From the NCBI RefSeq assembly GCF_910591885.1, contig NW_025963642.1, positions 62,001 through 126,000 of the forward strand: a DNA stretch of 64,000 nt. The letters are read 5' to 3'. The position numbers were made by a program, and so were the translations under genes. The stretch is from Bombus terrestris. Taxonomy: Eukaryota > Arthropoda > Insecta > Hymenoptera > Apidae. Below the pieces are notes generated by a model. It saw only the letters and a program-made list of their open reading frames with translations. It did no database searches and was not told where the DNA came from. How positions within the stretch are numbered: position 1 is the first letter of the stretch; every line of letters starts with the position of its first letter. Below, in pieces: positions 59,421 through 64,000 of the stretch.

Positions 59421-59860
59421 TCGTTGGACACCGTGGGACAACGTGGGACAACGTGGGACAACGTGGGACAACGTGGGACAACGTGGGACAACGTGGGACA
59501 ACGTGGGACAACGTGGGACAACGTGGGACAACGTGGGACAACGAGGGACATCGTGGGACACCGTTGGACATCGTTGGACACCGTGGGACAACGTGGGACA
59601 ACGTGGGACAACGTGGGACAACGTGGGAAACCATGGAACAACGTGGGACAACGTGGGACACCGTTGGACATCGTTGGACAACGTGGGACAACGTGGGACA
59701 ACGTGGGACAACGTGGGACAACGTGGGACAACGTGGGACACCGTTGGACACCGTGGGACAACGTGGGACAACGTGGGACAACGTGGGACAACGTGGGACA
59801 ACGTGGGACAACGTGGGACAACGTGGGACAACTTGGGACACCGTTGGACACCGTTGGACA
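59421..59860 (+). repeat. ~4.1-kb higher-order repeat, copy 1 (right part)
   Basis: GAGGG unit at 59,541, GTGGGAAACC at 59,623 and TTGGGACACC at 59,833 recur 4,140 bp downstream at 63,681, 63,763 and 63,973. The canonical run before the GAGGG unit has ten units here and nine in the partner. Confidence 0.88.
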
Positions 59861-61470
59861 CCGTTGGACACCGTTGGACAACGTGGGACAACGTGGGACA
59901 CCGTTGGACACCGTTGGACACCGTTGGACACCGTTGGACATCGTTGGACACCGTGGGACAACGTGGGACAACGTGGGACAACGTGGGAAACCATGGAACA
60001 ACGTGGGACAACGTGGGACACCGTTGGACATCGTTGGACAACGTGGGACAACGTGGGACAACGTGGGACAACGTGGGACAACGTGGGACAACGTGGGACA
60101 CCGTTGGACATCGTTGGACAACGTGGGACAACGTGGGACAACGTGGGACAACGTGGGACAACGTGGGACAACGTGGGACAACGTGGGACACCGTTGGACA
60201 CCGTGGGACACCGTTGGACACCGTTGGACACCGTTGGACATCGTTGGACACCGTGGGACAACGTGGGACAACGTGGGACAACGTGGGACAACGTGGGAAA
60301 CCATGGAACAACGTGGGACAACGTGGGACACCGTAGGACATCGTTGGACATCGTTGGACACCGTGGGACAACGTGGGACAACGTGGGAAAACGTGGGACA
60401 ACGTGGGACACCGTTGGACACCGTGGGACAACGTGGGACAACGTGGGACCACGTGGGACAACGTGGGACAACGTGGGACAACGTGGGACAACGTGGGACA
60501 ACGTGGGACAACGTGGGACACCGTTCGACACCGTTGGACACCGTTGGACACCGTTGGACATCGTTGGACACCGTGGGACAACGTGGGACAACGTGGGACA
60601 ACGTGGGAAACCATGGAACAACGTGGGACAACGTGGGACACAGTTGGACATCGTTGGACATCGTTGGACACCGTGGGACAACGTGGGACAACGTGGGAAA
60701 ACGTGGGACAACGTGGGACACCGTTGGACATCGCTGGACACCGTTGGACATCGTTGGACACCGTGGGACAACGTGGGACAACGTGGGACAACGTGGGACA
60801 ACGTGGGACAACGTGGGACAACGTGGGACAACGTGGGACAACGTGGGACAACGTGGGACAACGTGGGACAACGTGGGACAACGTGGGACATCGTGGGACA
60901 ACGTGGGACAACGTGGGACAACGTGGGACAACGTGGGACATCGTTGGACACCGTGGGACAACGTGGGACAACGTGGGACAACGTGGGACAACGTGGGACA
61001 ACGTGGGACAACGTGGGACAACGTGGGACAACGTGGGACAACGTGGGACAACGTGGGACAACGTGGGACAACGTGGGACATCGTGGGACAACGTGGGACA
61101 ACGTGGGACAACGTGGGACAACGTGGGACATCGTTGGACACCGTTGGACACCGTGGGACAACGTGGGACAACGTGGGACCACGTGGGACAACGTGGGACA
61201 ACGTGGGACAACGTGGGACAACGTGGGACATCGTGGGACCACGTGGGACAACGTGGGACAACGTGGGACAACGTGGGACAACGTGGGACATCGTGGGACA
61301 ACGTGGGACAACGTGGGACAACGTGGGACAACGTGGGACAACGTGGGACACCGTTGGACACCGTTGGACACCGTTGGACACCGTTGGACACCGTTGGACA
61401 CCGTTGGACACCGTTGGACACCGTGGGACAACGTGGGACAACGTGGGACAACGTGGGAAACCATGGAACA

Positions 61471-63120
61471 ACGTGGGACAACGTGGGACAACGTGGGACA
61501 ACGTGGGACAACGTGGGACAACGTGGGACATCGTGGGACAACGTGGGACAACGTGGGACAACGTGGGACAACGTGGGACAACGTGGGACACCGTTGGACA
61601 TCGTTGGACACCGTGGGACAACGTGGGACAACGTGGGACAACGTGGGACACCGTTGGACACCGTTGGACACCGTTGGACACCGTTGGACATCGTTGGACA
61701 CCGTGGGACAACGTGGGACACCGTTGGACACCGTGGGACACCGTTGGACACCGTTGGACATCGTTGGACACCGTGGGACAACGTGGGACAACGTGGGACA
61801 ACGTGGGACAACGTGGGACAACGTGGGACAACGTGGGACAACGTGGGACAACGTGGGACAACGTGGGACAACGTGGGACAACGTGGGACAACGTGGGACA
61901 ACGTGGGACAACGTGGGACAACGTGGGACAACGTGGGACAACGTGGGACACCGTTCGACACCGTTGGACACCGTTGGACACCGTTGGACATCGTTGGACA
62001 CCGTGGGACAACGTGGGACAACGTGGGACAACGTGGGAAACCATGGAACAACGTGGGACAACGTGGGACACCGTTGGACATCGTTGGACATCGTTGGACA
62101 CCGTGGGACAACGTGGGACAACGTGGGAAAACGTGGGACAACGTGGGACACCGTTGGACATCGCTGGACACCGTTGGACATCGTTGGACACCGTGGGACA
62201 ACGTGGGACAACGTGGGACAACGTGGGACAACGTGGGACAACGTGGGACAACGTGGGACAACGTGGGACAACGTGGGACATCGTGGGACAACGTGGGACA
62301 ACGTGGGACAACGTGGGACACCGTTGGACACCGTTGGACACCGTTGGACACCGTTGGACATCGTTGGACACCGTGGGACAACGTGGGACAACGTGGGACA
62401 ACGTGGGAAACCATGGAACAACGTGGGACAACGTGGGACACCGTTGGACATCGTTGGACATCGTTGGACACCGTGGGACAACGTGGGACAACGTGGGAAA
62501 ACGTGGGACAACGTGGGACACCGTTGGACATCGCTGGACACCGTTGGACATCGCTGGACACCGTTGGACATCGTGGGACAACGTGGGACAACGTGGGACA
62601 ACGTGGGACAACGTGGGACATCGTTGGACACCGTTGGACACCGTGGGACAACGTGGGACAACGTGGGACAACGTGGGACAACGTGGGACAACGTGGGACA
62701 ACGTGGGACAACGTGGGACAACGTGGGACAACGTGGGACAACGTGGGACAACGTGGGACAACGTGGGACAACGTGGGACAACGTGGGACAACGTGGGACA
62801 TCGTGGGACAACGTGGGACAACGTGGGACAACGTGGGACAACGTGGGACAACGTGGGACACCGTTGGACATCGTTGGACACCGTGGGACAACGTGGGACA
62901 ACGTGGGACAACGTGGGACACCGTTGGACACCGTTGGACACCGTTGGACACCGTTGGACATCGTTGGACACCGTGGGACAACGTGGGACAACGTGGGACA
63001 ACGTGGGAAACCATGGAACAACGTGGGACAACGTGGGACACCGTTGGACATCGTTGGACAACGTGGGACAACGTGGGACAACGTGGGACAACGTGGGACA
63101 ACGTGGGACAACGTGGGACA
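61471..63120 (+). repeat. ~4.1-kb higher-order repeat, copy 2 (main part)
   Basis: GTTCGACACC at 61,953, GTGGGAAACC at 62,033, 62,403 and 63,003, and the doubled GCTGGACACC near 62,523. A third GTTCGACACC, at 60,523, lies in a partial relative of this region, after GTGGGACCAC at 60,443. Confidence 0.9.
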
Positions 63121-63570
63121 TCGTGGGACAACGTGGGACAACGTGGGACAACGTGGGACAACGTGGGACACCGTTGGACAACGTGGGACACCGTTGGACA
63201 TCGTTGGACACCGTGGGACAACGTGGGACAACGTGGGACCACGTGGGACAACGTGGGACAACGTGGGACAACGTGGGACAACGTGGGACAACGTGGGACA
63301 ACGTGGGACATCGTGGGACAACGTGGGACAACGTGGGACACCGTTGGACATCGTTGGACACCGTGGGACACCGTGGGACAACGTGGGACAACGTGGGACA
63401 ACGTGGGACAACGTGGGAAACCATGGAACAACGTGAGACAACGTGGGACACCGTTGGACATCGTTGGACAACGTGGGACAACGTGGGACAACGTGGGACA
63501 ACGTGGGACAACGTGGGACAACGTGGGACACCGTTGGACACCGTGGGACACCGTTGGACACCGCTGGACA

Positions 63571-64000
63571 TCGTTGGACACCGTGGGACAACGTGGGACA
63601 ACGTGGGACAACGTGGGACAACGTGGGACAACGTGGGACAACGTGGGACAACGTGGGACAACGTGGGACAACGTGGGACAACGAGGGACATCGTGGGACA
63701 CCGTTGGACATCGTTGGACACCGTGGGACAACGTGGGACAACGTGGGACAACGTGGGACAACGTGGGAAACCATGGAACAACGTGGGACAACGTGGGACA
63801 CCGTTGGACATCGTTGGACAACGTGGGACAACGTGGGACAACGTGGGACAACGTGGGACAACGTGGGACAACGTGGGACACCGTTGGACACCGTGGGACA
63901 ACGTGGGACAACGTGGGACAACGTGGGACAACGTGGGACAACGTGGGACAACGTGGGACAACGTGGGACAACTTGGGACACCGTTGGACACCGTTGGACA
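63571..64000 (+). repeat. ~4.1-kb higher-order repeat, copy 2 (right part, cut by window edge)
   Basis: Matches 59,431-59,860 at offset 4,140 up to the last base. A CCGCTGG junction at 63,561 just upstream and GTGAGACAAC at 63,433 are private. The final unit is cut after 8 bases. Confidence 0.88.

Larger units (their letters stand above)
1..64000 (+). repeat. 10-bp satellite array filling the whole window
   Basis: Direct reading shows GTGGGACAAC-type units in unbroken head-to-tail order. Unit starts lie at positions ending in 1 up to 18,021, in 2 from 18,032 to 20,552, and in 3 from 20,563 onward, so only two single-base register changes occur. Positions 1, 2, 4-8 and 10 of the unit are nearly invariant; positions 3 and 9 carry most variation. 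Main forms are GTGGGACAAC, GTTGGACACC, GTTGGACATC, GTGGGACACC, GTGGGACATC and GTTGGACAAC, each 50-70% GC, with G above C on the + strand throughout. There is no inverted segment and no foreign insertion, so no gene-free gap needs separate description. Short-period satellites of this size are known from eukaryotic heterochromatin; the chromosomal site and host are inferred only. The array runs past both window edges. Confidence 0.99.

Noticed and set aside
39209..63991. An 8,260-codon minus-strand reading frame, and similar giant frames on both strands (for example + strand 16,221-39,686)
   Set aside because: The 10-bp unit has no stop in any frame and is not a multiple of three, so all frames read rotations of one 10-residue repeat (VGQRGTTWDN on +, VVPRCPTLSH on -). 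Several overlapping frames are open at once, no codon-phase bias is visible, and there is no non-repeat domain, signal peptide or terminator.
1..64000. Telomeric repeat array
   Set aside because: The strand is G-rich and one-directional like a telomere, but the unit is 10 bp, not a known telomere motif, and the nested higher-order structure is typical of internal satellite. A subtelomeric site remains possible.
1..64000. CRISPR array
   Set aside because: Units are directly adjacent, without unique spacers, and no associated genes exist.
1..64000. Repetitive structural protein gene (silk, ice-nucleation or antifreeze type)
   Set aside because: Real repeat proteins keep the repeat a multiple of three bases and one open frame. 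Here unit length is 10 bp and variable positions rotate through all codon positions.
1..64000. Sequencing or assembly artefact, or synthetic repeat
   Set aside because: Rare variants recur in fixed order and spacing over many kilobases, which random error or a designed pure repeat would not give. Exact copy number could still be wrong in the assembly.
1..64000. Promoters, ribosome binding sites or terminators
   Set aside because: No AT-rich promoter element, purine-rich leader before a unique start, or hairpin with T run is present; any match would recur with the unit.
1..64000. MYB-type sites (CAACGG on the minus strand at ACC/GTTGG junctions)
   Set aside because: The match is a by-product of the frequent ACC-to-GTT step and is too short to support function without binding data.

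Overview
The whole 64,000-base window is one satellite array. A 10-bp unit, canonical form GTGGGACAAC, runs head to tail on the + strand from the first base to the last. By my count there are 6,399 complete units plus an 8-base partial one at the right end. All units are 10 bp except two 11-bp units, at 18,021-18,031 and 20,552-20,562. I see no gene, RNA gene, transposon, CRISPR array, inversion or stretch of non-satellite DNA. Tens of kilobases of short tandem satellite with nested higher-order structure points to a eukaryotic heterochromatic, pericentromeric, subtelomeric, B- or sex-chromosome block. The sequence does not let me name the species.

The units fall into a G state (GTGGGACAAC, GTGGGACACC, GTGGGACATC) and a T state (GTTGGACACC, GTTGGACATC, GTTGGACAAC). 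Nearly all variation sits at unit positions 3 (G/T) and 9 (A/C/T). Rarer variants act as markers: GTGGGAAACC joined to ATGGAACAAC, GTGGGAAAAC with GCTGGACACC 40 bp later, GTGGGACCAC, GTAGGACAAC, GTGTGACAAC, and T units carrying GGTGG. The order and spacing of these markers show that the array is built of higher-order repeats at several scales.

Layout: 1-8 kb, two tandem copies of a roughly 4-kb unit. 8-11 kb, related mosaic. 11.5-16.2 kb, four copies of a block ending in GTGTGACAAC. 16.4-22.1 kb, three copies of a unit of about 2.2-2.6 kb, two of which carry the 11-bp unit. 22-33 kb, mosaic containing five of the seven T-rich blocks and 2.19-kb and 1.5-kb duplications. 33-38.9 kb, mosaic with 220-, 290- and 650-bp duplications. 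38.9-55.3 kb, six copies of a marked unit spaced about 1.1 to 6 kb apart, with internal 420/440-bp and 270-bp echoes. 57-64 kb, a unit of about 4.1 kb with a 1.25-kb repeat inside it.

Very long reading frames are open on both strands, up to 8,260 codons on the minus strand at 39,209-63,991. They follow automatically from a stop-free 10-bp repeat, whose length is not a multiple of three, and are not annotated as genes. More notable physical properties are canonical-limit G-quadruplex spacing on one strand, a nearly intact CpG at each unit junction, a period close to one turn of the helix, and length change almost entirely in whole units.
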